14,490 nucleotides of DNA, taken from NCBI RefSeq assembly GCF_021504595.1, contig NZ_JACSGT010000004.1, forward strand, positions 1 through 14,490. The letters run 5' to 3'. The stretch is from Chryseobacterium indicum. GTDB taxonomy: Bacteria > Bacteroidota > Bacteroidia > Flavobacteriales > Weeksellaceae. Shown here in pieces: positions 1 through 10,021 of the stretch. Every line of letters starts with the position of its first letter. Position 1 is the first letter of the stretch. Below the pieces are notes generated by a model. The model saw only the letters and a list, made by a program, of their open reading frames with translations, was not told the DNA's origin and made no database searches. A program made the translations under genes and the position numbers.

Positions 1-841
1 TCGCTATTTTAAAACTGAAATAGTCCAAAGCTATTTTTTTTGCATATTCTTTTTCTAAAGCATTGGCTTTGCTCCATAAATAAACAGACTCATTGTAGAG
101 TAAACTGTTTTTATAAAATTTTGAAGAATAAGGTTTTATCTTTGTAATTCTGTTATCATCATGTATTCCTCTTATAGCAATCGCCTGATTGATAATTCCG
201 GACTTTAGATGACAGAGATATGCCAGTTTAAGGTTGAAGTCAGAATCCTGATGTACGCGGAGATTTACATTAAAACGGAGATTAGCTTTGTCTAAAGCCG
301 ATTTTCTTACTGTTAACGTATTCAGATGAAAAAAAGAGCCAAATGTTTTTGAAGTTAAGCCTAGTAAACCTCTGAAAACCTCTCTTCCTTCCGCAGGATA
401 ATTTACGGTGGTAAGATTAGATTCTTTAAATTTCTGCTGAAATTCCTGTTTGCCTTTTTCCGTTAAATATTCCACGCCAATTGCACCAAAAACACCATCG
501 ATTTTCGGATCTTTGAAAAGTTCTTTTTCCGCATCAAAGCGATTGGGAAGATAATAATCATCTGCATCCAGAAAAGCAATAAAATCACCTGTTGATTTTT
601 CAATTCCCAAATTTCTTGTCGCTCCTGCGCCGTGATTTCCCTCATCGTGATGCCGGAATAATTTAATTCTGGAATTTTCTGAGGCTAGCTTTTTACAAAT
701 TTCTAAAGAATTGTCAGTAGAACAATCCTCTGCCAAAATAATTTCTTTTACCTCATCAAATTGCAGAGCAGATTCTACGGATTTTCTCAAAAATCCGGAA
801 GCGTTATAAACTGGGATGATAACAGAAATATTCAGGTTCAT
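1..841 (-). CDS. GT2 family glycosyltransferase, C-terminus cut by window edge
   Basis: This is a GT-A fold, family 2 glycosyltransferase that would transfer a sugar from a nucleotide-sugar to a growing surface glycan on the cytoplasmic face of the inner membrane. Translating the minus strand from the ATG at 841 gives 280 codons with no stop before the edge. The N-terminus MNLNISVIIPVYNAS is the classic GT2 nucleotide-binding start. An acidic pair follows at ED 38-39, and the metal-binding DxD lies in LDADDYYLP (D92, D94, D95). The start overlaps the stop of the upstream GT-D remnant as ATGA, so translation was probably coupled. It is paralogous to the GT2 at 10515-11456, with residues 84-113 here identical to residues 82-111 there. 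Donor and acceptor cannot be told from sequence. With the upstream gene cut by an insertion sequence, transcription may now depend on read-through from the transposase promoter (inference). Confidence 0.9.
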   Translation of the reverse strand, partial: MNLNISVIIPVYNASGFLRKSVESALQFDEVKEIILAEDCSTDNSLEICKKLASENSRIKLFRHHDEGNHGAGATRNLGIEKSTGDFIAFLDADDYYLPNRFDAEKELFKDPKIDGVFGAIGVEYLTEKGKQEFQQKFKESNLTTVNYPAEGREVFRGLLGLTSKTFGSFFHLNTLTVRKSALDKANLRFNVNLRVHQDSDFNLKLAYLCHLKSGIINQAIAIRGIHDDNRITKIKPYSSKFYKNSLLYNESVYLWSKANALEKEYAKKIALDYFSFKIA

Positions 842-1024
842 TCTTTTACTTCTAAAATGATACTCTCTTGATAAGATCGGGCAAATTCCTCAGGAATATC
901 AAACGACTCCTGTTTTTCGGCTTCGTTCACGTGTCTTCCTTCGATGGCAATTTTTTCTGTAGCTTTCTTTAAAAACCAGATGTATTCAATATCAATATGT
1001 CCGATATCAATAGTCCAGTAATTA
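838..1024 (-). pseudogene. 3' remnant of GT-D fold (DUF1792) glycosyltransferase, truncated by IS
   Basis: The minus strand stays open from the IS boundary to TGA at 838-840 and encodes about 61 residues. They begin NYWTIDIGHIDIEYIWFLKK and continue through KIAIEGRHVNEA. The IDIGHIDIEY block followed by a WFL..KA segment resembles the C-terminal end of GT-D fold glycosyltransferases (DUF1792, SP_1767 type), which are normally about 270-330 aa. The N-terminal four-fifths, including the nucleotide-binding part, is absent. It is not on the far side of the IS either, where the DNA belongs to a plus-strand gene. The remnant has no start codon of its own and lies in the same frame as the transposase, behind its TAA stop. 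Assignment rests on recalled family motifs; truncation is seen directly. Confidence 0.75.
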
Positions 1025-2391
<1,367 letters not shown>

Positions 2392-2399
2392 TTAAAGCT

Positions 2400-2431
2400 C
2401 TAAGATACAAATTCTTGCAATAAAAAACAAG
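2400..2431 (-). promoter_or_regulatory. Possible transposase promoter, copy A
   Basis: On the minus strand CTTG (2428-2431) is followed after 20 bp by TATCTTAG (2400-2407). The second differs by one base from the Bacteroidetes -7 box TAnnTTTG and lies about 20 bp before the transposase ATG. The match is by eye and not verified. The same motif occurs in copy B at 9928-9959. Confidence 0.35.
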
Positions 2432-2475
2432 CTATTTAAACCCAAAATACTAATAATCAGTAAATTATAGGTGGT

Positions 2476-2487
2476 TTAAGGAGAGAC
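2476..2487 (-). repeat. IS copy A right terminal inverted repeat
   Basis: TTAAGGAGAGAC is the inverted partner of 1025-1036, with mismatches only at the fourth and fifth positions from the end. Confidence 0.8.
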
Positions 2488-2605
2488 TATTTATCCCCGA
2501 GAGCTTGAAAAAGATAGAAAAGCTCTTAATAGATGGCTTAAGGTGAATCTTCCGCACGAATACAAAAAATCAAAAGTTTATAAAAAGACAATTAAAACCG
2601 AATAA
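2488..2605 (+). pseudogene. 3' remnant of an unidentified plus-strand gene
   Basis: Directly after the IS right end, one plus-strand frame is open from 2489 to the TAA at 2603-2605. It encodes about 38 residues: IYPRELEKDRKALNRWLK, then a Lys-rich tail ending KTIKTE. The charged, helix-like composition and the terminator hairpin overlapping the stop codon argue that this is the true end of a gene whose body has been lost. I do not recognise the family; a surface-glycan enzyme is likely only from context. It runs towards the minus-strand GT4 gene, so the two converge on the shared terminator. There is no sign of the 5' part anywhere in the window. Confidence 0.6.
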
Positions 2606-2619
2606 ATTCTATTCGGTTT
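2595..2619. terminator. Bidirectional intrinsic terminator
   Basis: AAACCGAATA (2595-2604) pairs perfectly with TATTCGGTTT (2610-2619) around a 5-base loop. T-rich sequence follows on the plus side (ATTTATT), and the minus side is also T-rich (TTTTAATTGTCTTTTT). It overlaps the stop of the plus-strand remnant and lies 12 bp past the end of the minus-strand GT4 gene, so it could stop both transcripts. Confidence 0.8.
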
Positions 2620-2631
2620 ATTTATTGTCAA

Positions 2632-3795
2632 TTAATGCTTGTTATTTACAGTGTTGAAAATGATCTCTTCCACAGCGTCGAAAATTTTCTTGTTATCGAA
2701 ACGATCCTCAATATTTTTCAGATTCTCCTTGATGTTATCAACAATTTGTTTATTCGATAAGAATTCTTTAATTCCATTATATAGACCTTCTTTTGAGTAT
2801 TGCGTAAGATAACCTGTAACATTATGTTCTATCATTTCAGGAATTCCACCCACATTGGTTGCTAATATAGGTCTTTGAAGAATTAATGTTTCTGCAATGA
2901 TCAATGGCCAACCTTCACTTTCGGACGGCATGATGTAAAAATCTGCATTCTTAACATAAGGATACGGATTCATTTTTGTTCCTAATAGCTTAAATGAATC
3001 TTCTACATCCAGTTCCTGAATTCTGCCGGATAATAATTTATAATCTTCACCATCTCCAATTATTACAATATCATGAATAAATCCGTCATCCAGCAATTGC
3101 TTATGAGTTTCTAAAAGAACCCTGTATCCTTTTCTATAATGCAATCTTCCTACAGAAACAAAAGTTGGAACATCTCTAAATTCAGGAGTGAATGCTTTTG
3201 ACTTTATTTTGAGTTCTTCAATGGGAATTGCGTTAAGCACAACTTTTCCCGGAGGAAAATTTTCATTAGGAAATTTTTGATCCAATACATCTTTGCACTG
3301 CTGAGATCCATAAATAATATAGTCAAACTGCTTCATATTATCAAAAATCTCTTTACGATAAGGATCAAATCCATCCAAGGTTAAGTCGGAATGAAGCCAG
3401 GCGATTTTCTTTGAATTTTTATTGGTAGAATTTAATACCGCTTTATAGATCGAGTAGGTGGTTGCAATTTCTATATCGTATTGCTGCCCAAGAAGTCTAT
3501 CTGCAATTTTGGGATCTTTTTCTGCTTTGTTAAGCTTCAGTTTTCTTTTTGCCAGCTGAATTTTTTGAAGAAACGAGTTTTTTGATAAATCTTCTTTTCC
3601 ATCCGTAAGATAAACTTTTCTTACATGTTTCGGAAACTCATTTCTAAGTTCTCCCTGGTTGATATTTAAACAGATGGTCATGTCAAATTTATCTTTGTTA
3701 AGATGATTCAGCATGCTTAAAACTACTTTTTCCACACCGCCCATTTCCATAGAACGATGCCTGAAAAGCACTTTTATTTTATTATTTTTCGTCAT
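2632..3795 (-). CDS. GT4 family glycosyltransferase
   Basis: This 387-aa protein is a GT-B fold, family 4 retaining glycosyltransferase of the kind that extends LPS or capsule oligosaccharides at the cytoplasmic membrane face. The N-terminal Rossmann domain carries the acceptor-side glycine motif MEMGGVEKVVLSML (about 16-29) and WLHSD at 133-137. The C-terminal donor domain has VSVGRLHYRKGYRVLLE (213-229), IIGDGEDY (245-252) and the family's E-x7-E motif in SESEGWPLIIAE (E294 and E302), followed by ATNVGGIPEMI. Length is typical and no key motif is missing. Its ATG overlaps the TAA of the upstream GT2 gene (TAATG), indicating one transcript and coupled translation. The promoter probably lies before the GT2 gene at 4658-4665. 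It ends 12 bp before a strong hairpin. Donor sugar unknown. Confidence 0.93.
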   Translation of the reverse strand: MTKNNKIKVLFRHRSMEMGGVEKVVLSMLNHLNKDKFDMTICLNINQGELRNEFPKHVRKVYLTDGKEDLSKNSFLQKIQLAKRKLKLNKAEKDPKIADRLLGQQYDIEIATTYSIYKAVLNSTNKNSKKIAWLHSDLTLDGFDPYRKEIFDNMKQFDYIIYGSQQCKDVLDQKFPNENFPPGKVVLNAIPIEELKIKSKAFTPEFRDVPTFVSVGRLHYRKGYRVLLETHKQLLDDGFIHDIVIIGDGEDYKLLSGRIQELDVEDSFKLLGTKMNPYPYVKNADFYIMPSESEGWPLIIAETLILQRPILATNVGGIPEMIEHNVTGYLTQYSKEGLYNGIKEFLSNKQIVDNIKENLKNIEDRFDNKKIFDAVEEIIFNTVNNKH

Positions 3796-4634
3796 TAACT
3801 AAAGATTTGTTGGGCAAATATGATTAGTTTCTTTTTTATCCTAAATGATAAAGAATTCTGATACTCCAAAAGACTGTAGATTTCCTGAGAACTGTTGTAT
3901 TCTTTCGGAACCGGTTTACCGTTGATGGAAGTTAAGTCCCTGCGTTTCATGGTGTTGAAAATTACTTTTGCAAAATATTCGCGGGATTTTGGCTTATTGT
4001 CATTCTGTGAAATTCCACCGGAATGAAGCCTGTACAGGTAATTTGTTTCATCAATAAACTTTACTTTTCCTTTTTCATACATTTTCAGATACAAATCCTG
4101 ATCTTCAGCAATTTTCATTTCCGTGTTCATTTTTTCTGTCTGATTATAAACGCCTTTTCTAAAACATACGAAATGCACAATATTTACAGGACAGTTAAAA
4201 AAAAACATACTGTTATTAATAACCTGTTGAGCGATTTTAGGAACCTCCAGAATTTTTAGGTTTTCATCACATTTTGCAAATTTGCTGTAAGTAAGAACAA
4301 TATTTTGTTGCTTTTGAAAAATTTTTATGCTTGAAGAAAGCGCATTGGATGTAATAGCGTCGTCAGGATCTACAAAACCACAGATATCACCTGCTGCAAG
4401 CTCAATGAGTTTACTTTTTGTGATTCCGACACCGCTGTTTTCTTCATTTCTGTAAATTTTGAAACGCTCATCATTGCCTGTTATTTTTTTTATAACCTCC
4501 AAGGAATCGTCTGTAGAAGCATCATCCAGAATAATCGCCTCCCAGTTTTTATAATCTTGTGCTATAATAGAATCATAGCATTCTTTAAAGAATTTTCCAT
4601 TGTTGTAATTGGCTATCAGAACAGAAAACTTCAT
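3795..4634 (-). CDS. GT2 family glycosyltransferase
   Basis: This 279-aa GT-A fold glycosyltransferase starts MKFSVLIANYNNGKFFKECY, the standard GT2 nucleotide-binding strand and helix. LDDAST (36-41) supplies the conserved acidic pair and VDPDDAI (88-94) the metal-binding DxD. IAEDQDLYLKM (E177, D178, D180) provides the conserved acidic ED motif that often contains the catalytic base. There are no transmembrane segments, so it is cytosolic or peripherally attached. The ATG at 4634 is followed at once by the conserved strand, leaving no room for a later start, and no Shine-Dalgarno is visible, as is usual in this phylum. It leads a two-gene operon with the GT4 gene and has a good -7 box 24 bp upstream. 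It is only distantly related to the two paralogous GT2 proteins at the edges of the locus. Confidence 0.93.
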   Translation of the reverse strand: MKFSVLIANYNNGKFFKECYDSIIAQDYKNWEAIILDDASTDDSLEVIKKITGNDERFKIYRNEENSGVGITKSKLIELAAGDICGFVDPDDAITSNALSSSIKIFQKQQNIVLTYSKFAKCDENLKILEVPKIAQQVINNSMFFFNCPVNIVHFVCFRKGVYNQTEKMNTEMKIAEDQDLYLKMYEKGKVKFIDETNYLYRLHSGGISQNDNKPKSREYFAKVIFNTMKRRDLTSINGKPVPKEYNSSQEIYSLLEYQNSLSFRIKKKLIIFAQQIFS

Positions 4635-4657
4635 CTTATTGTGTTAATAAATTTTTA

Positions 4658-4665
4658 CAAAGATA
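4658..4665 (-). promoter_or_regulatory. -7 promoter box for the GT2-GT4 operon
   Basis: On the minus strand TATCTTTG matches the Bacteroidetes -7 consensus TAnnTTTG exactly, 24 bp upstream of the GT2 ATG. A clear -33 TTTG was not found at the usual distance. It lies in an 87-bp divergent gap with a second -7 box facing the other way. Confidence 0.55.
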
Positions 4666-4695
4666 ATTATATCCTAAAGATAACAGAAAAATCTT

Positions 4696-4703
4696 TATTT
4701 TTG
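4696..4703 (+). promoter_or_regulatory. -7 promoter box for the plus-strand modification operon
   Basis: TATTTTTG matches TAnnTTTG exactly. The methyltransferase GTG start follows 18 bp later, so the 5' leader would be only about ten bases. No convincing -33 TTTG is seen. Confidence 0.55.
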
Positions 4704-4721
4704 TGGCTTAAATTTAACACA

Positions 4722-5492
4722 GTGAGCGAAATATCCAGAGTTCTCAAAACATTTGTAGCCTATCTTAAGAGACCCGATCTTTACCCTGAATTAGGACGTA
4801 AAATTGTAAAAAATACTGTAAACCGGGGAAATGCATTTAAAGGCAAAGAAAAAACCAATTCTTGGGCTGCATCTAAAGCAGTTTCGCAAAAACAGGCGGT
4901 TTCCCAGCTTTTCGGAATTGATATTGAGCCTTTCCAGACTGAATTTGCTGAAGTTTTAAAAGATTCTCAGAAAAGACAGGATGATTGCCCTATTAAAATG
5001 GGTGGAGCAGGAGCTTTGGAATTGATTTATTATTCATGTGAATTTACCAACGCTAAAAATGCCGTAGAAACAGGAGTCGCGTATGGCTGGTCTTCTCTGG
5101 CTGCATTGCTTTCCTTAAACAAAAGAAACGGGACTTTGTACAGTTCAGATATGCCGTATCTTGCGCAGGACGGCGATCAGTATGTGGGATGTATTGTTCC
5201 TGAAAATCTGAAATCTCACTGGAAATTATATCGTTTTGCAGATAGAGAATCTCTTCCTAAAATTTTTGCAGACAGCGCGTCTTTTGACGTTGTACATTAT
5301 GATTCTGATAAGAGTTACAATGGGAGATTCTGGGCTTATAATGAACTTTACAGACATTTGAGAAAAGGCGGAGTTTTCATTAGTGATGATATTGGAGACA
5401 ATTCTGCCTATCAGGATTTCTGCGAAAAGAATAATATTGAAACTGCAGTCGTTGAATACGAAGGAAAATACATTGGTGTTTTTGTTAAATAA
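4722..5492 (+). CDS. Class I SAM-dependent methyltransferase
   Basis: Read from the GTG at 4722 this is a 256-aa Rossmann-fold methyltransferase of the Methyltransf_24 or sugar O-methyltransferase type. The SAM-binding loop is AVETGVAYGWSSLAAL (114-129). Next come the acidic end of strand 2 (SSDMPY, 141-146), strand 4 with FDVVHYDSDKSY (D194, D196) and the LRKGGVFISDDIGDN block (213-227). It probably transfers a methyl group to a hydroxyl of a surface sugar; the substrate is inferred from neighbours only. GTG is preferred because the frame's earlier ATG (4557) lies inside the divergent GT2 gene and the translation before residue VSEISRVL is not protein-like. A -7 box sits just upstream of this GTG. 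First gene of the plus-strand block; the acyltransferase follows after 25 bp. Confidence 0.85.
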   Translation: MSEISRVLKTFVAYLKRPDLYPELGRKIVKNTVNRGNAFKGKEKTNSWAASKAVSQKQAVSQLFGIDIEPFQTEFAEVLKDSQKRQDDCPIKMGGAGALELIYYSCEFTNAKNAVETGVAYGWSSLAALLSLNKRNGTLYSSDMPYLAQDGDQYVGCIVPENLKSHWKLYRFADRESLPKIFADSASFDVVHYDSDKSYNGRFWAYNELYRHLRKGGVFISDDIGDNSAYQDFCEKNNIETAVVEYEGKYIGVFVK

Positions 5493-5513
5493 AAACTTTT
5501 AAGTGTATTTTTG
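5481..5513 (+). promoter_or_regulatory. Putative promoter giving a nearly leaderless acyltransferase mRNA
   Basis: TTTG (5481-5484) and TATTTTTG (5506-5513) are separated by 21 bp and resemble the Bacteroidetes -33/-7 pair. The acyltransferase GTG begins at 5518, five bases past the -7 box, about where transcription would be expected to start. The -33 half overlaps the end of the methyltransferase gene. Confidence 0.5.
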
Positions 5514-5517
5514 ATTC

Positions 5518-6546
5518 GTGAAAATTAGTCAGATTACATTTACAAGATTTCTTGCTGCAATCGCAATTGTGATTTTTCACTATGGTGAAGGTGCTTTTGT
5601 CTATAAAATAAAATATATATCGGAGATTTTTGCCAAGGCGAATATCGGCGTAAGTTATTTTTTTATTCTTTCGGGATTTATCATGATTGTTGCGTATCAT
5701 TCCAAAGAAAAAATAAATTACATTGATTTTTACCGCAACAGGGTAGCAAGAATTTATCCACTGTATGTAATCGGACTTATTCTATATTTATTTACACGAT
5801 CTCAGGAAACTGCTTTTTTCCCGATTGTTGCATATTTGTCTGGTGTTCAGAGCTGGCTTCCCGGTAAAGCTTTAATTTTGAATTTTCCGGGATGGTCGAT
5901 TTCTGTAGAGTTTTTCTTTTACCTGATTTTTCCTTTTTTGTATAATTATATTTACTCAAAAAAATACAAATTTATCTGGATTACCGGTATTGTAATCTGG
6001 ATTGCCACTCAGGTTTTTTGCAACTATTTTATGTTTTCAGGATTGTATGAAGGGAGATTTTCAAAAAGTCATGATTTTATTTCTTATTTTCCGCTACTGC
6101 ATATTAATGAATTTTTAATCGGAAACCTTGCAGGAATATTTTTTGTTAAAAATTTTGAACAGAAAAACTATGACTGGGCAATAATACTGGTTTTCGGTTT
6201 AATATTATTATCCATGCTGTTTGTACCACTCTATTATCATGATGGATTAATGGCTGTGTTTTTCATACCGCTGATTATTTTAATTTCTTTGAATAATGGG
6301 TTTTTAACCAGAATAATGTCTTTAAAGCAGTTGGAATATTTAGGTGAAATCAGCTATGCCATTTACATTGTTCATATTCCTGTTTTGTTTATTTTAAGGT
6401 CGTTTTTGTGGGATTACTTCAGAATATATGATAAAACAGTTATCTTTTCGATCTATATTCCTGTTTTAATAATTATTTCAGGTATTTTTTATCAATTGAT
6501 AGAAAAACCCTGCCGAGATTATTTAAAGAAGATAAAATTCCGATAA
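5518..6546 (+). CDS. OafA/YrhL-type acyltransferase (acyltransferase 3 family)
   Basis: This 342-aa integral membrane protein is predicted to O-acylate (usually O-acetylate) a surface polysaccharide or its lipid-linked precursor. Family signatures are in order: R10 and H21 in TFTRFLAAIAIVIFHYGEG, the RNRVARIYPLY motif at 73-83, WSISVEFFFYLIFP at 126-139, and the C-terminal LEYLGEISYAIYIVHIPVLF block. About ten hydrophobic helices are visible. It has no C-terminal SGNH domain, unlike longer OafA proteins. The start must be the GTG at 5518: the same frame has a TGA at 5512-5514, and the conserved TRFLA motif begins only eight codons in. It lies 25 bp after the methyltransferase and may be transcribed both with it and from its own promoter. 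Substrate unknown. Confidence 0.9.
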   Translation: MKISQITFTRFLAAIAIVIFHYGEGAFVYKIKYISEIFAKANIGVSYFFILSGFIMIVAYHSKEKINYIDFYRNRVARIYPLYVIGLILYLFTRSQETAFFPIVAYLSGVQSWLPGKALILNFPGWSISVEFFFYLIFPFLYNYIYSKKYKFIWITGIVIWIATQVFCNYFMFSGLYEGRFSKSHDFISYFPLLHINEFLIGNLAGIFFVKNFEQKNYDWAIILVFGLILLSMLFVPLYYHDGLMAVFFIPLIILISLNNGFLTRIMSLKQLEYLGEISYAIYIVHIPVLFILRSFLWDYFRIYDKTVIFSIYIPVLIIISGIFYQLIEKPCRDYLKKIKFR

Positions 6547-6553
6547 AAATATT

Positions 6554-6561
6554 TACTTTTG
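6554..6561 (+). promoter_or_regulatory. -7-like box before the MBOAT gene
   Basis: TACTTTTG fits TAnnTTTG, eight bases after the acyltransferase stop. No -33 TTTG is visible 19-21 bp upstream. It would start a transcript near 6567, leaving about 120 bases before the MBOAT ATG. Confidence 0.4.
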
Positions 6562-6571
6562 TTAAACATAA

Positions 6572-6655
6572 ATGAATAAAACTATGACAGAAATGATGTT
6601 CCCTTTTCCTATTTTCGTTCCTGATAATAGCTGTTTATCAATATATTCTGCATAA
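6572..6655 (+). other. Possible 27-codon small ORF in the acyltransferase-MBOAT gap
   Basis: An ATG about ten bases beyond the -7-like box opens a short frame encoding MNKTMTEMMFPFPIFV and then PDNSCLSIYSA before a TAA. The composition (many Met, Pro and Phe) is odd and no family is recognised. It may be a leader peptide, a gene scrap or chance. The opposite strand of the same gap is also open for about 40 codons without a stop, which lowers confidence. Otherwise the 143-bp gap holds only AT-rich sequence. Confidence 0.2.
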
Positions 6656-6689
6656 GTTTTTCTTAAAATCTTCAATTTAAAAGAATACT

Positions 6690-8123
6690 ATGCTATTTAA
6701 TTCTATTGGTTTTCTAATTTTTCTGCCAATCGTTTTTATACTTTATTGGTTTGTTTTTAATAAAAAGTACCAACATCAGAATGTACTTGTTCTGGTAGCA
6801 AGCTTCTATTTCTATGCCTGTTGGGACTGGAGATTTCTTTTTCTGCTGATGTTTTCTATCGGGTTGGATTTTGTTTCCGGTATTATGATCGAAAAAAGCA
6901 AAAGCAAAAAAGAATACACATTTTGGTTAGCACTCAGTATTATTATAAATCTGGGCTTTTTAGGTTTTTTCAAATATTATAATTTTTTTATAGAAAGTTT
7001 TTCAGAACTTTTAGGAAGTTTTGGTTTCCACATCAATATCTGGCTGTTAAAAATAGTCCTTCCTGTTGGAATTTCTTTTTATACGTTTCATGGTCTTTCT
7101 TATGTGATTGATATTTATAAAAAGAGAATTTTTGCGGAGCGGAATTTTATAGATTATGCTGTTTTTGTAAGTTATTTCCCGTTATTGGTAGCGGGACCTA
7201 TTGAAAGAGCAACCCACCTTTTGCCACAGATTCAGAGAAAAAGGACATTTAATTATGAACAGGCTGCAGACGGAATGCGGCAAATTCTCTGGGGCTTTTT
7301 TAAGAAAATGGTTATTGCAGACAATTGTGCGCCTTTGGTAAATGAAATTTTCGCACATTATCACACTGAAAGTGCCAGTAATCTGGTTTTGGGAGCCATA
7401 CTTTTTGCTTTTCAGATTTATGGTGATTTTTCGGGTTATTCTGATATTGCTCTTGGAGTTTCAAGACTTTTTGGAATAGAGCTTCTGAAGAATTTTGCTT
7501 TCCCTTACTTTTCAAGAGATATTGCAGAATTCTGGAGAAGGTGGCATATTTCGCTTTCTTCATGGTTCAGAGATTATCTTTATATTCCTTTAGGAGGGAG
7601 CAAGGGCGGACTGATAATGAAGATCCGCAATACTTTCATCATTTTTTTAGTCTCGGGTTTCTGGCATGGAGCCAACTGGACATTTATTATCTGGGGCGGA
7701 TTGAACGCTTTGTATTTTATGCCACTCTTATTGATGGATAAAAACAGGCAAAATCTTGAAGTTGTTGCTATGGGCAAGCTTTTACCTTCTATCAGGGAGA
7801 TTTTTCAGATTTTAATTACCTTTTCTCTTACCTGTTTTGCATGGATTTTTTTTCGCGCGGCTTCTGTTTCTCAGGCTTTTTCTTATATCGGAAAAATTTT
7901 TAATAAAACGATTCTTTCAGTTCCTCCCCATTTTCCGTATAAAGTTGTTGCTCTTATTGGAGTAATGCTTATTGTTGAATGGCTCAACAGAAGTTGCTTT
8001 CACGGTTTGAAAATTGAAAGATTTCATACTTGGTTAAGAAGAGCTATATACGCAGTGATTATTTTTATCATTTTCCGGTATGCTAATTTCGGGAATAATG
8101 AATTTATTTATTTTCAGTTTTAG
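6690..8123 (+). CDS. MBOAT family O-acyltransferase, AlgI/PatA/DltB-like
   Basis: This 477-aa polytopic membrane protein begins MLFNSIGFLIFLPIVF, the typical opening of AlgI-like MBOAT proteins. These move an acyl group, commonly acetyl, through the membrane to a partner acting on extracytoplasmic glycan. Diagnostic blocks are WDWRFLFLL (45-53), LPVGISFYTFHGLSYVID (124-141), AGPIER (168-173), FSGYSDIALGVSRLFGI (247-263), FWRRWHISLSSWFRDYLYIPLGG (281-303, H286) and SGFWHGANWTFIIWGGLN (322-339), whose H326 is the expected catalytic His. All are intact. The next gene starts 1 bp after the TAG stop and encodes an SGNH protein, the usual partner (compare AlgI with AlgJ/AlgX, PatA with PatB, DltB with DltD). 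That partner is disrupted here, so this protein may be unable to complete acyl transfer. Confidence 0.93.
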   Translation: MLFNSIGFLIFLPIVFILYWFVFNKKYQHQNVLVLVASFYFYACWDWRFLFLLMFSIGLDFVSGIMIEKSKSKKEYTFWLALSIIINLGFLGFFKYYNFFIESFSELLGSFGFHINIWLLKIVLPVGISFYTFHGLSYVIDIYKKRIFAERNFIDYAVFVSYFPLLVAGPIERATHLLPQIQRKRTFNYEQAADGMRQILWGFFKKMVIADNCAPLVNEIFAHYHTESASNLVLGAILFAFQIYGDFSGYSDIALGVSRLFGIELLKNFAFPYFSRDIAEFWRRWHISLSSWFRDYLYIPLGGSKGGLIMKIRNTFIIFLVSGFWHGANWTFIIWGGLNALYFMPLLLMDKNRQNLEVVAMGKLLPSIREIFQILITFSLTCFAWIFFRAASVSQAFSYIGKIFNKTILSVPPHFPYKVVALIGVMLIVEWLNRSCFHGLKIERFHTWLRRAIYAVIIFIIFRYANFGNNEFIYFQF

Positions 8124-8124
8124 T

Positions 8125-8552
8125 ATGAAAAAATTTTTATTCAAATTATCATTTTATCTGGTAGGCTGTGCTGTCGTCTTGGCTGTTCTCGGATCTTTCG
8201 CAGATGGAAATACAGACGATAATTATATGCATTTCGCAGTAGAGAAGCCAGAAAATATTATTTTGGGAGATTCCAGAGGCTCTCAGGCTGTTCAGCCAGA
8301 TATTTTGGAAGGTAAACTTCATAAAAAGTTTGATAATTTCGCCATCAATGTTGTTCAGTCACCTTACGGAAAAGTTTATCTGGAAGCTTTAAAAAGAAAA
8401 ATTAGACCAGATACAAAAAATGGTGTTTTTATTCTGACTGTTGATCCCTGGAATTTATCTGTCAGTAAAGCATTTGATGAGTCTAGAGATTTTCCGGAAA
8501 AAGAAAACTCTCCATTAGGAAATATGTACAGCTATGATATGTCTCCTAATTA

Positions 8553-8553
<1 letters not shown>
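8125..8553 (+). pseudogene. SGNH-type acyltransferase partner of MBOAT, 5' part, broken by IS
   Basis: The ATG at 8125, 1 bp after the MBOAT stop, opens 142 codons ending at a TAG formed where the TAATTA duplication meets the IS. The chosen start gives MKKFLFKLSFYLVGCAVVLAVL, a membrane anchor; LVGC at 12-15 could also be a lipobox. ENIILGDSRGSQA (43-55) carries the GDS-type block with the presumed nucleophile S50, and VFILTVDPWN (101-110) is a further core strand. The rest of the gene continues at 10022. Without the IS the frame is 309 aa. The protein is expected in the periplasm, anchored to the inner membrane, finishing glycan acylation with the MBOAT. As it stands the fragment lacks the Asp and His of the active site and is probably inactive. 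AlgJ/DltD-like role is inferred from gene order and motifs. Confidence 0.85.
8547..8552. repeat. Target-site duplication of IS copy B, left
   Basis: TAATTA here is repeated at 10016-10021 directly after the IS. Keeping one copy restores the SGNH reading frame (SPN-YEY). If the element's ends include one or two more bases on each side, the duplication reads as AATT or AT instead. Confidence 0.85.
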
Positions 8554-9919
<1,366 letters not shown>

Positions 9920-9927
9920 TTAAAGCT

Positions 9928-9959
9928 CTAAGATACAAATTCTTGCAATAAAAAACAAG
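9928..9959 (-). promoter_or_regulatory. Possible transposase promoter, copy B
   Basis: CTTG and TATCTTAG lie 20 bp apart on the minus strand, as in copy A, about 20 bp before the transposase ATG. Motif match by eye only. Confidence 0.35.
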
Positions 9960-10003
9960 CTATTTAAACCCAAAATACTAATAATCAGTAAATTATAGGT
10001 GGT

Positions 10004-10015
10004 TTAAGGAGAGAC
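10004..10015 (-). repeat. IS copy B right terminal inverted repeat
   Basis: TTAAGGAGAGAC is the inverted partner of 8553-8564. Confidence 0.8.
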
Positions 10016-10021
10016 TAATTA
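10016..10021. repeat. Target-site duplication of IS copy B, right
   Basis: TAATTA is the second copy of the hexamer at 8547-8552. Confidence 0.85.

Noticed and set aside
4557..4721. N-terminal extension of the methyltransferase from an ATG at 4557
   Set aside because: It would overlap the divergent GT2 gene and both promoter boxes, and the translated sequence is not protein-like. GTG at 4722 is preferred.
7182..7777. Small minus-strand frames within the MBOAT gene
   Set aside because: Antisense shadows of a strongly supported coding region, with composition typical of reversed coding sequence.
8080..8124. Start of the SGNH gene at the ATG at 8080 inside the MBOAT gene
   Set aside because: The ATG at 8125 gives a proper membrane anchor (MKKFLFKLSFYLVG) right after the MBOAT stop. 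The earlier start would add 15 residues read from within the MBOAT gene.
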